A stretch of 64,000 bases of DNA from Carboxylicivirga fragile (GTDB lineage: Bacteria > Bacteroidota > Bacteroidia > Bacteroidales > Marinilabiliaceae). The position numbers were made by a program, and so were the translations under genes. The stretch spans positions 62,001 through 126,000 of the forward strand of contig JAFMVD010000010.1 of the NCBI GenBank assembly GCA_025499625.1. Reading direction: 5' to 3'. Every line of letters begins with the position of its first letter. Position 1 is the stretch's first letter. A model generated the notes under the pieces. That model ran no database searches and was not told where the DNA came from. It saw only the letters and a program-made list of their open reading frames with translations. Of this stretch, positions 1 to 9,651 are shown one piece after another.

Positions 1-915
1 TCACTGATGTACTTGTATACAGCCAGAATGAGTACAGAGATCGAGCATTTATCAGCAAAAGATGAAGTTGAAAAGCGCAATATCGAGCTGGAATTAATGC
101 ATCGTGCGCTTAAAGAGAAGAATAAAAAGCTGGATGAATCACTAGGTGAACTCAATCGAATTCAATTGAAATCGCAGGAGTATGATCAGTTAAAGTCCAC
201 CTTCTTGGCTAATTTGAGTCATGAGCTTCGAACTCCTATGAATGTTATTCTTGGATTCTTAGAGTTGCTTCGATCAGAAGAATTAAGTTCCGAAGAGCGC
301 GAAGAATATATTAATATCATTAATGTTAATGGACTTCAGTTGCTTAAGGTGATGGATAACTTGATTGATATATCCAAATTACAGACACGCCTACTACAAG
401 AAGGCCCAAGTAGGTTTAGTTTGAAAGATTTAATGACTCAGCTGTTGATTCATTATAGAAATGAGGCAAATACGCTTCAGAAAAATGTGAGAATTGAGTT
501 TACTGAGGAATCGCTTGAGAAAGTAAAAGAGGTATATACTGATCAGGATGCTTTATTAAAGGTGTTAAATCACTTATTGGATAACGCTTTGAAATTTACC
601 AGTACTGGTGATATTAGTTTCGGATGTTCGTATGAAGCCGATTACTTACATTTCTATGTTAAGGATACGGGTATTGGTGTACCTGAAGGTAAAGAGAGTG
701 TTATATTTGATATGTTCAGACAGGTTTCTACAAGCTATAATCCTGAGTTTGGTGGAAATGGCCTTGGTTTGGCTATCTCCAAAAAATACATTGATACACT
801 TGGTGGTCAAATTTGGTTAGATAAAAACTATACGAAAGGTGCCTGTTTCCGATTTACCATTCCCTACGAGGTAGTTCGGGTAAAATCGGAGGTGTCCAAT
901 GCTGCATTAGATTAA
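1..915 (+). CDS. Sensor histidine kinase, C-terminal part (5' end outside window)
   Basis: Reading frame is open to the window edge, so the true start and any sensor domain are missing. The visible part begins with a coiled-coil helix (about 55 residues), then a HisKA dimerisation domain with the H-box LSHELRTPMN (phospho-accepting His near residue 72 counted from the Met at base 7), and a HATPase_c domain with N box (LDNALKF), G1 (DTGIGVP) and G2 (GNGLGLAISK). It should autophosphorylate on His and pass phosphate to a response regulator; no receiver domain follows, so the partner is elsewhere. The stop overlaps by 4 nt the stop of the convergent alanine dehydrogenase gene. The kinase call is firm; signal and partner are unknown. 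Confidence 0.9.
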   Translation, partial: SLMYLYTARMSTEIEHLSAKDEVEKRNIELELMHRALKEKNKKLDESLGELNRIQLKSQEYDQLKSTFLANLSHELRTPMNVILGFLELLRSEELSSEEREEYINIINVNGLQLLKVMDNLIDISKLQTRLLQEGPSRFSLKDLMTQLLIHYRNEANTLQKNVRIEFTEESLEKVKEVYTDQDALLKVLNHLLDNALKFTSTGDISFGCSYEADYLHFYVKDTGIGVPEGKESVIFDMFRQVSTSYNPEFGGNGLGLAISKKYIDTLGGQIWLDKNYTKGACFRFTIPYEVVRVKSEVSNAALD

Positions 916-2123
916 AACGCAGCCATTAATAAGCCAATGTCTTTCGACGGTATGTTAAATCGATTCCCAATTAAATCGTTGGTTAATATTCCTTTGTAGA
1001 TATAAATACCATGGCTTACTCCAACTTCCTCTTTAATAAGGTTTTGAATGCCACCTACTTCACCTAAGCGTAAAAGGATGGGTGTAAAAATATTACTCAA
1101 TGCAATGGAAGCTGTTTTTGAAACACGAGAAGCAATGTTTGGTACGCAATAGTGAATGACACCATGCTTATTAAAAGTTGGTCTGTCATAGTTTGTACAC
1201 TTACTGGTTTCAATGCAACCGCCTTGATCCATACTTAAATCAATAATGATAGATCCCTTTTTCATTTGTGAAACTTGCTCTTCGCTTACCATAAAAGTAT
1301 GTCCACGCTGGAGATAACGAAGGCTGCCAATAACTGCATCTGCACTTTGCAAGGCTTTGGTAAGTGACTGAGGGTGTAAGACTGAAGTGAATATGCGCTG
1401 TCCCAAATTTCGTTCTAACTCTCGTAGCTTGTGGTACGAATTGTCAAATACCTTAACGGTAGCTCCTAAGCCAAGAGCGGCCCGGGCGGCAAACTCTCCA
1501 GCAGTACCTGCGCCTAATATTACTAATTCCGATGGAGATATTCCAGTGACTCCGCCTAACAGTACTCCTTTCCCATTAAAGGCTTTACTTAAATATTCAC
1601 TTGCTATCATTACAGATGCAGCTCCCTCTATTTCACTCATGCTACGTACTACAGGGAAGCAATCAAAGGCATCTTTTAGTATTTCAAAACCAATGGCATT
1701 AACGCGTTTGTCCATTAAATGTTGAATGGTTTCACGCGATTGATTATACATGTGTAACAAGGAGATCACAACCTGGTTGGGTTGTAAAAAGTCAATTTCC
1801 TCACTCGTTAGAGCTGATACCTTTAGAATAATATCAGCTTTGAAAACTTCTGTTTTTTTAGATATGATTGCACCACATTCTGAAAAGTCATGGTCAAAAA
1901 AATGGCTACGATCACCAGCCCCCGATTCCAAATATATGGTATGCCCATTTTCGGTTAGCAATTCTACGCCTTGAGGTGTAAGCGGAACGCGGTTTTCGAA
2001 AGTAGAAGAGTCTTTAGGTATTCCAATTGTTACCTTTTTCTTTCTTCTTCCTGTCTCCAACATTTCTTCCCTTGGTAAAAGGTGAGTCTGACTCATTGGA
2101 AAATAAGGTGATTTTTCGCCCAT
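912..2123 (-). CDS. ald: Alanine dehydrogenase
   Basis: Interconverts L-alanine with pyruvate and ammonia using NAD(H), in the cytoplasm. The 403-residue protein has the AlaDH/PNT N-terminal domain with the substrate motif ENRVPLTP (Arg45), Lys101 in ILKVS and His124 in LLHMY, then a Rossmann nucleotide-binding core GAGTAG (204-209) followed by an acidic residue (Asp227) consistent with NAD preference. DLSMDQGG around 295-302 supplies the conserved Asp. An N-terminal extension of about 30 residues before the conserved domain is common in Bacteroidota homologues, as far as I recall, so the first Met was kept although a later start is possible. It lies 80 nt downstream of tsaE on the same strand. 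The related proton-translocating transhydrogenase alpha subunit is the alternative, but single-gene context favours Ald. Confidence 0.88.
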   Translation of the reverse strand: MGEKSPYFPMSQTHLLPREEMLETGRRKKKVTIGIPKDSSTFENRVPLTPQGVELLTENGHTIYLESGAGDRSHFFDHDFSECGAIISKKTEVFKADIILKVSALTSEEIDFLQPNQVVISLLHMYNQSRETIQHLMDKRVNAIGFEILKDAFDCFPVVRSMSEIEGAASVMIASEYLSKAFNGKGVLLGGVTGISPSELVILGAGTAGEFAARAALGLGATVKVFDNSYHKLRELERNLGQRIFTSVLHPQSLTKALQSADAVIGSLRYLQRGHTFMVSEEQVSQMKKGSIIIDLSMDQGGCIETSKCTNYDRPTFNKHGVIHYCVPNIASRVSKTASIALSNIFTPILLRLGEVGGIQNLIKEEVGVSHGIYIYKGILTNDLIGNRFNIPSKDIGLLMAAF

Positions 2124-2203
2124 CTGGATATCTAATTCGTATAAAACCTTTCCTAGTTATGCGTTTCAATATAGTGAAAAAAAACTTGAAATATTACAAC
2201 GGT

Positions 2204-2626
2204 TTATTGTTTAGTAACAGTTAGTTTGCGTCTGCCATCACTTTCTTCAGTTAAGTGCAAATCAAGTCTTCCGTTTGGTAGTAAAGAGCTTATCTTTTCG
2301 GGCCATTCAATCATGCAGAAGTGACCTGAATATAAATAATCTTCGTAACCCATATCGTAGGCTTCACTTTCTTCCTTTAAACGATAGAAATCAAAGTGAT
2401 AAACAATATCTTCTTCTGGAGTATGGTACTCATTAACAATCGCAAAACTTGGACTGTTAACCGTGTCTTCTACTTGTAAATTTTTGCACAATGATTTGAT
2501 GAAGGTGGTTTTGCCAACTCCCATCTCACCATAAAAAGCAATCACTTTTTCATTTTTATAATGCGCTAGGAATTCTTTAGCTACCTCATCAATGGTTTCA
2601 AGTGAATCGATGTAAAATGTATTCAT
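2204..2626 (-). CDS. tsaE: tRNA threonylcarbamoyladenosine biosynthesis ATPase TsaE
   Basis: TsaE is the P-loop ATPase that works with TsaB and TsaD to place the t6A modification on A37 of tRNAs decoding ANN codons. The 140-residue protein has a Walker A GEMGVGKT at 33-40, the conserved TVNSPSF segment (55-61), HFDFYRL (77-83) and IEWPEK (106-111), which together are diagnostic of the family. Length is typical. It is the gene before ald and follows porX with a 52-nt spacer on the same strand, so it probably shares a transcript with porX. Confidence 0.93.
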   Translation of the reverse strand: MNTFYIDSLETIDEVAKEFLAHYKNEKVIAFYGEMGVGKTTFIKSLCKNLQVEDTVNSPSFAIVNEYHTPEEDIVYHFDFYRLKEESEAYDMGYEDYLYSGHFCMIEWPEKISSLLPNGRLDLHLTEESDGRRKLTVTKQ

Positions 2627-2678
2627 GTTTAATAATTATATGCTGCAAAAATAACAGAAGCCAGCGAAATTTCATCTA

Positions 2679-4232
2679 TTAATTACGACCTTTTAATGTC
2701 ACGCAAGGAATAATCATCTCCTCAAGTGAAACGCCACCATGTTGAAAGGTGTCGCGATAATAGCTGACGTAATAGTTATAATTATTTGGATATGCGAAAA
2801 AATCGTTGTTGCAAGCAAAGATGTAAGAGCTAGAAACGTTTGGCCTTGGCAAGAATGCTTTTTTAGGATCCTTTATCTCAAATACCTCTTTTGCTTTGTA
2901 ATTTAAGTTTTTACCCTGCTTGTAACGTAGGTTGGTATTCACATTGCGATCACCAATTACCTTCACTGCATTTTGAACCCGAGTAGTACCATGATCGGTG
3001 GTTAATACAATTGTAACGTCTTCCGATTTTAAGCGTTGCAATAATTCGTGAAGAGGCGAATGGTTATACCACGATTGTGTGAGAGAACGATAAGCTGCTT
3101 CATCACGCGCCAGTTCTTTTATCATCTTCACTTCGGTGCGGGCATGCGATAACATATCTACAAAATTAAAGACAACCGCATTTAAATCATTATTCATCAG
3201 CTCGTGTAAGTTGTCGAGTAAGTTTTTACCACCAGCGCTGTCCGATATCTTGTGATAGCTATAATTTACTTTCTTGCGAAAGCGATCGAATAAGGTGCCA
3301 AGCAATTCTGATTCATACATGTTTTTACCTTCTTCCTGATCGTCGTCGACCCAAAATTGAGGGAACATTTCTTTTATCTGAGAGGGTAGTAGGCCTGAGA
3401 ATATTGAGTTTCGGGCGTATTGTGTTGCCGTTGGTAATATGCTGAAGTAGGGATTGTCATCTTCAATCAGGTAATCTGCCGAAATGACTTTTTTCAATAC
3501 TTCCCATTGGTCGTATCGAAAATTGTCGATCACGATAAAGAATACTTTCTTTTTTTGCTCAAGCAAAGGTAAAACGGATTGCTTTACCAGTTGATGCGAT
3601 AAGAGAGGTGCATCTTCACCAGCAAGCCAATCTAAATAGTTATTCTTTATAAATCGCGTAAAGCTTTGGTTGGCCTCAGCTTTCTGCATGCGCAATACTT
3701 CATCCATTGCGCCATCGCCTTGTTCCAGTTCCAATTCCCAATATACCAAACGCTTGTAAACTTCTACCCAATCTTTGTGAGTAAATGAGTCGTTTATTTT
3801 AAGGGCGATTTGCCCGAATTGCGATTGATAACCAGAGGTGGTTGTTTTGGTAACCAATTCCTTTGTATCCAGATTCTTTTTAATGGAAAGCAAAATTTGT
3901 CTTGGGTTGACAGGCTTGATGAGGTAATCGGCAATTTTATTACCAATGGCCTGATCCATGATGTCTTCTTCTTCGCTCTTGGTGATCATGATGACCGGTA
4001 TCTCGGACCGCATCTCTTTCAAATGATTCAGTGTTTCAAGCCCAGATAGTCCCGGCATGTTTTCATCCAAAAATATTAAATCGTAAAACGATGTTTCAAC
4101 CATCGATAGAGCATCTTGTCCATTCGTAGCTGTTTCAACATTATATCCTTTCTCCTTCAGAAACAGAATGTGCGCACGCAAATGTTCTATCTCATCATCT
4201 ACCCATAAAATCTTAATGTTGCTATCGCTCAT
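2679..4232 (-). CDS. porX: PorX: response regulator with PglZ effector domain (type IX secretion)
   Basis: An N-terminal receiver domain (about 1-125; acidic DDE at 12-14, phospho-accepting Asp56 in IFLDENMPG, Lys in LIKPVNP) is joined by a helical linker to a C-terminal PglZ domain of the alkaline-phosphatase superfamily. PglZ motifs visible are VIDNFRYDQW, LPTATQYARN (candidate Thr nucleophile), LTTDHGTTR and QHGGVSLEEMIIP near the end. In Porphyromonas and Flavobacterium, PorX controls the type IX secretion system together with the kinase PorY. The 517-residue length matches. The next gene upstream, 25 nt away on the same strand, encodes a PorW/SprE-like lipoprotein, which supports the T9SS role. 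No PorY candidate with clear linkage is in the window. Confidence 0.93.
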   Translation of the reverse strand: MSDSNIKILWVDDEIEHLRAHILFLKEKGYNVETATNGQDALSMVETSFYDLIFLDENMPGLSGLETLNHLKEMRSEIPVIMITKSEEEDIMDQAIGNKIADYLIKPVNPRQILLSIKKNLDTKELVTKTTTSGYQSQFGQIALKINDSFTHKDWVEVYKRLVYWELELEQGDGAMDEVLRMQKAEANQSFTRFIKNNYLDWLAGEDAPLLSHQLVKQSVLPLLEQKKKVFFIVIDNFRYDQWEVLKKVISADYLIEDDNPYFSILPTATQYARNSIFSGLLPSQIKEMFPQFWVDDDQEEGKNMYESELLGTLFDRFRKKVNYSYHKISDSAGGKNLLDNLHELMNNDLNAVVFNFVDMLSHARTEVKMIKELARDEAAYRSLTQSWYNHSPLHELLQRLKSEDVTIVLTTDHGTTRVQNAVKVIGDRNVNTNLRYKQGKNLNYKAKEVFEIKDPKKAFLPRPNVSSSYIFACNNDFFAYPNNYNYYVSYYRDTFQHGGVSLEEMIIPCVTLKGRN

Positions 4233-4257
4233 GTATAAGATACTTGAAGATTAATAA

Positions 4258-7200
4258 TTACTTGTAATTGCTTTTGTAAAAGTTGTCGTATTCTTTAACA
4301 AGAGATTTAGTCATTAGGTTTTGTAAGTTATCAGATGAGACAGGCCATAGGTAATGTTCTTTACGAATTATGTCTCTCGTTAAGAAACTATTGTTTTTAA
4401 CATCGGAGATATAGGCCGTTGCTTCGTTAGCGTTTTTAAAACCATCTACCTGAATCGCCCGGTAATCCTCACCAATATCAACCATAGTAACACTTAGTTT
4501 GTCACCATAATCGTTTCGTGTAAAATTGGTAAATATAGTTTGAAAACGCTTGTAGTCCATGCGTGTTTTTTTAACTACAATTAAAGCGTGATGTGCTTGC
4601 TCTGCATTATATGTATATAAAGGCGCTTCTTCAACCTTTTCAACAACAGGTTCGATAGCTTCCTCCCTTTGAACACTGTTTTCCTGAACATTTTGGTCTA
4701 CTTCTGCCTTTTCAGGTCTTGTTTCTTCAATGACTTCGGCCTCAACAGGATCAGGTACATTAGCAACTGGTTCTATCGTTTCAGGAACGGCCTCGCTCTG
4801 TTCTAATTCCGCAGTGCTTGTAGCTTGTTCCTTTGTTGGTTCTGCAAATACCTCATCTGGTTTTTGGGTCTCCTCAGGTTTAACGCTAACCTTTTCCAGC
4901 TCTGATTTTTCAACAGGTGCCAAATAATAGGTCGCAAAGAAGAGTGTGTATTCTTTGATTAAACCCGACAGATAGAATTTGTTCTGATTCGAAGTTGATA
5001 TCGCAAGAATATTGTCCTTAAAGAAATCAAATTTGAAAAACTCAGGGCGCTCGCGCAATGAATAGAAGTAATCCATTGCTTCCGACTTGTTCTTGAATCC
5101 AGAAATGACAATCGCTGTTTCTCCATTGATAAGTACTTTTTCACTAATGCCAAAATCGTGTAATAGATAACGCGAGAAGTTGTAGTCAGCCACATTATAT
5201 ATGGCTCTGTTAAGGTTCGTTTTATCAATAGATAATACCACTATGTCGTAGGCTTCATTCTCAACATAAACAAAGCCTTCACTCGAAATGTCTCCTTCGC
5301 TTTCGTCGGAGGTATCATCTTTAGTTAATGATTTCTGACTGGTGCTTGGAACACTTGAATAGGTAGTGCCTTGAACCGGTTGCATACCATCCGCTAGTAG
5401 CTTAAGTAATTGGCTTGCAAGAGCGGCTTCTTCACTGTTCTCATCTCTTCCTACAATGGTTTCCAAATCTGCTTTGAATGCTTCGTTATTGCCTGTTTTA
5501 CCTTCAGACAAGGCACGAATTAATAAATACTTGTCGGTAAGAGGGTTTTCTTTATCAGTAAGAACTATTTCGTTGGCCTCATTTATTACCTCATTGTATT
5601 TTCCAAATAAGAAATTCTCATATGTATTCTCATAGGCTAATTCCTGTTGTTTCTTCATTTCAATCATCTTATTGAAGAAATCAGGATCGTTAAGTGAAGC
5701 TACAAATCGACTGTCAGGGAATTCTTGTTCTAATCGGTTTCGGGCAGAGGTCATTCCTCCCGTATCGTTATTAAGGCGATAGGCATTGTATAAGGCTACC
5801 AAAACTTGCTCACGCGATTTGGCTTGTGGATAGCGGGATAATAAATCTTCGAAGGACTCAATGGATTTAGGATAATTTTCTAATCCATCCATAAATATAA
5901 GTCCCATTTCCATTAACGAATTTTCGGTCAGCTCATCTGATGCCACTCGTTGTTCTTCCGTTTGCGGAATATCAGCTAATAGTTGCGCTCGTGTTGGAAT
6001 TGCAGTTGCATTATTTGCTGGTACATCCACTTTGTTTGCTGGTTCATCGGCAGATTTAGTGTCTTGCTCCGGACTGTTTAAATCAGGCAAAGCTGATGGA
6101 TCCCCAAAATCATCTTCCTCTTCTTGAACCTTGCTTTTATCACTTCGCCTCCAATTATCTTCAAGTTTACGCTTACCCCATCGTTTCTGGAACTCCATTT
6201 TTCCCATTCCCATGGAGGCTTGATTGTAGAAATACCATTTGCCACCACTCTGATTCATGGCAGAATTACTTCCTGAATTTTGATAGAAAAAAGGATCGTT
6301 GAAATTATCTTCTTCTTCGCGCTCTTTGGCCAAACGCTGTTCTTCTTCCTTGGTTTCGATTATGCCATCGAGATAGGCCAATAAAACAGGTTCGCTCATA
6401 TCTGCCAATCGCTGCAAACTGTCTTCGCGTTGTACAATCAAAATGTGATCAACAAGACCGCTCAATCCGTTATGGCGCTCCTCAAGTTGGTCGTACAACT
6501 CGTAATCCTGATCAATTACTGTTAGGGCGCTATCGTAATAAAAGTAGGCATTAGGGAAGTCCATTCTGTCATAATAAATCTCACCAGCCTCTCTGTATGA
6601 AATACCTTTTTGGTTTTCATTGTCAACACTGCTTGCTACAGATTTTTTATAATAATGTAGTGCTTCGTCAGTATTTCCTTCACCTTCAAAAACTTGTCCG
6701 AAAGCCCAATAAATACGATCTAAATAGTCCTTGTTCTTCTTGTCTTTTCTCAGCTTGTGCAGTTGCTTTTTTACTTCTTCAATGTTGGCATCTTCATAAA
6801 TAATTGATGCGCGATTGACTTTTGCATTAAAAGTCATTTCATAATCGGTACTAACTTTGGCAACATAAGCAAAGGCTTCAGTGGCTTGCGACTTTTGATT
6901 GTTGGCAGCATAGAGTTGGCCAAGAATGTAGTTGAAGCGAACACGTCTGTGTTTTTTTGCTGTTGTCAGGCTGTTCTTAATGTAGGGAATCGCATCAGCG
7001 TATTTTTCTTGTTTAAGAAGAAGATTGGCATAAACGGCCATGAATTCACCGTATAGTTCTTCGGGCGCATTGCCGCCTAAATCGTAACTCTCCAAAGCCG
7101 AGAGTGCCCCAATGTAATCGTTGTATTCGGTATAGGTTCGAGCTAACCAAATAAGCGCCTCGTACTGTGCAGGTGTATTATTAAACTCTCGGGCAACATA

Positions 7201-7659
7201 TTGAAACGTTCGGATGGCAGGTAAAAATTCATGCTTGTAAAGCTGAGCTTTACCAATCATCAGATAGGCATTGTCAACCCAGTCATTGTATTCTTTGCGA
7301 TTATAAAATTCGGCAGACCGACTGTTTTTTGATCCTGATCGTTTTTTAGGTTTGGCCGTAATGGAATGTTTCTTGATTAATTTTGTTCCTTTCTCGATAG
7401 CCCTATCCATATCGCCAGTTGCAATCGAAATGGCATCAGCATCCGACGATTCAAAAAGTGGTAGAATGTCAGAATAGTCGTTCTGACAATTATCTTGAAT
7501 GGCTTTAACTCCGTTTTTAAGACTTTCACGGCCGTTGTAGTAGACATTATAGTAGGCGGTCAGATTATGATAGTTGCGACTTAGCCAAGTGTTTTTTTTT
7601 GTGCTACACCCAACCAAAAGAACCAAACTAAGTATTATAGTAATTTTTCGAAAAATCAT
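4258..7659 (-). CDS. porW: PorW/SprE-like TPR lipoprotein of type IX secretion
   Basis: 1133 residues with a lipoprotein signal peptide: hydrophobic stretch and lipobox LVGC with Cys18. The N-terminal half is a run of tetratricopeptide-like helices (about 60-420 and 590-720). The middle (about 430-580) is charged and low in complexity, and a Glu/Pro/Val-rich linker (about 935-1010) precedes a C-terminal region with two related segments (about 800-900 and 1020-1120). Architecture and the neighbouring porX match PorW of P. gingivalis and SprE of F. johnsoniae, outer-membrane lipoproteins needed for T9SS and gliding. Identification is by architecture and context, not alignment. A candidate -7 motif lies about 135 nt upstream of the start. 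Confidence 0.82.
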   Translation of the reverse strand: MIFRKITIILSLVLLVGCSTKKNTWLSRNYHNLTAYYNVYYNGRESLKNGVKAIQDNCQNDYSDILPLFESSDADAISIATGDMDRAIEKGTKLIKKHSITAKPKKRSGSKNSRSAEFYNRKEYNDWVDNAYLMIGKAQLYKHEFLPAIRTFQYVAREFNNTPAQYEALIWLARTYTEYNDYIGALSALESYDLGGNAPEELYGEFMAVYANLLLKQEKYADAIPYIKNSLTTAKKHRRVRFNYILGQLYAANNQKSQATEAFAYVAKVSTDYEMTFNAKVNRASIIYEDANIEEVKKQLHKLRKDKKNKDYLDRIYWAFGQVFEGEGNTDEALHYYKKSVASSVDNENQKGISYREAGEIYYDRMDFPNAYFYYDSALTVIDQDYELYDQLEERHNGLSGLVDHILIVQREDSLQRLADMSEPVLLAYLDGIIETKEEEQRLAKEREEEDNFNDPFFYQNSGSNSAMNQSGGKWYFYNQASMGMGKMEFQKRWGKRKLEDNWRRSDKSKVQEEEDDFGDPSALPDLNSPEQDTKSADEPANKVDVPANNATAIPTRAQLLADIPQTEEQRVASDELTENSLMEMGLIFMDGLENYPKSIESFEDLLSRYPQAKSREQVLVALYNAYRLNNDTGGMTSARNRLEQEFPDSRFVASLNDPDFFNKMIEMKKQQELAYENTYENFLFGKYNEVINEANEIVLTDKENPLTDKYLLIRALSEGKTGNNEAFKADLETIVGRDENSEEAALASQLLKLLADGMQPVQGTTYSSVPSTSQKSLTKDDTSDESEGDISSEGFVYVENEAYDIVVLSIDKTNLNRAIYNVADYNFSRYLLHDFGISEKVLINGETAIVISGFKNKSEAMDYFYSLRERPEFFKFDFFKDNILAISTSNQNKFYLSGLIKEYTLFFATYYLAPVEKSELEKVSVKPEETQKPDEVFAEPTKEQATSTAELEQSEAVPETIEPVANVPDPVEAEVIEETRPEKAEVDQNVQENSVQREEAIEPVVEKVEEAPLYTYNAEQAHHALIVVKKTRMDYKRFQTIFTNFTRNDYGDKLSVTMVDIGEDYRAIQVDGFKNANEATAYISDVKNNSFLTRDIIRKEHYLWPVSSDNLQNLMTKSLVKEYDNFYKSNYK

Positions 7660-7794
7660 GGAATATCAACGTAATTCTTAATCAAGATATAAAACTCATT
7701 TCGGCTAAAAATATTTCATAAATCATTAAAAATAGCCTTATAGAGTTAAAACAATTTTTAAATTTACCAATTATCAAGTCAAAACCAATTATCG

Positions 7795-7802
7795 CAAAGG
7801 TA
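7795..7802 (-). promoter_or_regulatory. Candidate -7 promoter element for porW
   Basis: Reverse strand reads TACCTTTG, a full match to the Bacteroidota -7 consensus TAnnTTTG, in the divergent spacer between porW and the sigma-54 regulator. No clear TTTG-type -33 element is seen at the expected distance, so this is tentative. It would give a leader of about 130 nt. Confidence 0.35.
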
Positions 7803-7834
7803 ATGCTTATTGGAAATGTTTAAAGTGTAGAGGT

Positions 7835-9178
7835 ATGAAGATTAACGTTATTGAGGATGATAAGGTGTTTAATAGGTTGATTGAACATACGTTAAAGCTG
7901 AATCCTGATTATGAGGTGGTATCCTATTTTAATGGTAAAGATTTTATTAAAAATTTAGGCGACGACCCTGATGTTGTTACACTTGATTTAGGATTGCCTG
8001 ATTTAACCGGAAACGAAATTCTTAAAAAGATCAAACGCTTTAATCCTGAAATTGATGTGATTGTCATATCAGGACAGGATGACATCTCAACAGCCGTTCA
8101 GTTATTGAAAGAAGGTGCATACGATTACATCACCAAAGATGGTAACATTAAGGAAAGGTTACTTCATAGCATTCAGAACATTAAAAAGCAAAAGAATCTT
8201 AAGAATGAGATTACCCAGTTAAAGACAGAGATTGGGCATAAGTACCAATATAAAAATGCGATTATTGGAGATAGTCCGGCCATAAAAGAGGTGTTTGCCT
8301 TGATCGATAAAGCCATTAAAGTGCCAAATATAAATGTTTCGGTATATGGCGAAACAGGTACAGGTAAGGAGTTAATAGCCAAAACGGTTCATTATAATTC
8401 GCCTAGAAAAAGTAAACCTTTTATTGCGGTGAACATGGGAGCCATTCCGCGCGAATTGATCGAAAGCGAATTGTTTGGTCACGAAAAGGGAGCATTTACC
8501 GGAGCCATTACAACCAAGAAGGGTAAGTTTGAAGAAGCCGATGGAGGTACCGTGTTTCTGGACGAGATTGGCGAAATGGATTTCAACCTTCAGGTTAAGT
8601 TGCTCCGTGTATTACAGGAGCGTGAGATAACCCGCGTTGGTGGAAGTGGCGTGATAAAAATTAATACGCGTATTATTACCGCTACCAATCGTGATTTGGC
8701 CGATGAGGTACGTCAAGGTAATTTTAGAGAAGACCTCTATTATCGTTTGCTCGGTTTGCCTATTCAGTTGCCGCCTTTGAAAGATAGACGTAACGATACA
8801 ATATTATTAACCCAGCATTTTATTAAGGCCTTTTGTAAAGAAAATGGCTTAAAAAAGCTGGAGTTAACACCAAAGGCCAAGAAGAAAATATTGAATTACC
8901 GTTTCCCGGGTAATGTGCGCGAGTTAAAAGCTGTTGTTGAATTAGGCGCAGTGTTGACCAATGGTGAGATTATTGATGAGGAACACATTGTGTTTAATTC
9001 AACCCAAGGCGATACTGAGATATTCTCAGAAGAACTAACACTAAAGGAGTATACCGAGAAAATAATCCGTCACTACCTGAAAAAATACAACAACAATGTA
9101 TTGAAGGTGGCTGATAAATTGGATATGGGTAAATCAACCATTTACAATCTGATTAAAAAGGATAAAGAAAATGAATAG
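7835..9178 (+). CDS. NtrC-family sigma-54-dependent response regulator
   Basis: 447 residues in three domains. The receiver is at 1-120 with Asp51 as phospho-acceptor (VTLDLGLPD). The AAA+ sigma-54 activator domain spans about 140-370, with Walker A GETGTGKE 172-179, the sigma-54 contact loop GAFTGA 219-224, Walker B VFLDEIGE 240-247 and the FPGNVREL arginine-finger region. A short Fis-type helix-turn-helix ends the protein ([18 protein letters not shown]). It should activate sigma-54 promoters when phosphorylated. It diverges from porW across a 175-nt spacer; no kinase is adjacent on its strand. Target genes are unknown. Confidence 0.92.
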   Translation: MKINVIEDDKVFNRLIEHTLKLNPDYEVVSYFNGKDFIKNLGDDPDVVTLDLGLPDLTGNEILKKIKRFNPEIDVIVISGQDDISTAVQLLKEGAYDYITKDGNIKERLLHSIQNIKKQKNLKNEITQLKTEIGHKYQYKNAIIGDSPAIKEVFALIDKAIKVPNINVSVYGETGTGKELIAKTVHYNSPRKSKPFIAVNMGAIPRELIESELFGHEKGAFTGAITTKKGKFEEADGGTVFLDEIGEMDFNLQVKLLRVLQEREITRVGGSGVIKINTRIITATNRDLADEVRQGNFREDLYYRLLGLPIQLPPLKDRRNDTILLTQHFIKAFCKENGLKKLELTPKAKKKILNYRFPGNVRELKAVVELGAVLTNGEIIDEEHIVFNSTQGDTEIFSEELTLKEYTEKIIRHYLKKYNNNVLKVADKLDMGKSTIYNLIKKDKENE

Positions 9179-9212
9179 TTAGCCTATTCGATATTCTACT
9201 TATTAGCTAATT

Positions 9213-9647
9213 ATGGCAAAGCCAATTATTGTCAAACAAACATTTAATATTTCACGAGATCGTCTTTGGGAGATCATCACCGAGCCTACTTTAATGCGTC
9301 AATGGTTCTTTGCTGAAATACCCGATTTTAAAGCTGAAGTGGGTTTTAGTACACGTTTTAATGTGGATGCTGGTGAGCGGCAATTTATGCATTTGTGGGA
9401 AATAATAGAAGTAGAGAAGATGTGTAGCATTACTTACGATTGGCGTTACGAAGGCTATACAGGACAAGGTATTGTTAAGTTTGAATTAGAAGATTCGAAT
9501 AACGGGACTTTATTAATAGTTACAAGTACCGGCATGGAAAGCTTCCCGCAAGAGATGCCAGAATTCTCTCGGGTGAGTTGCGAAGGCGGCTGGAAGTATT
9601 TTATAAATGAGAAATTGGTGGGGTATGTTGGTATAGAAACTATATAA
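9213..9647 (+). CDS. SRPBCC / AHSA1-like domain protein
   Basis: 144 residues matching the START/Bet v1-like SRPBCC fold of the AHSA1 type. It opens with FNISRDRLWEIITEP and MRQWFF, a typical first helix and strand of these proteins, and has the pattern WEIIEVEKMCSITYDW in the middle. Members bind hydrophobic ligands or act as Hsp90-type co-chaperones; no specific function can be assigned. It starts 34 nt after the sigma-54 regulator and ends 4 nt before the abiH-like gene, so co-transcription with the latter is likely. Confidence 0.75.
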   Translation: MAKPIIVKQTFNISRDRLWEIITEPTLMRQWFFAEIPDFKAEVGFSTRFNVDAGERQFMHLWEIIEVEKMCSITYDWRYEGYTGQGIVKFELEDSNNGTLLIVTSTGMESFPQEMPEFSRVSCEGGWKYFINEKLVGYVGIETI

Positions 9648-9651
9648 TGAT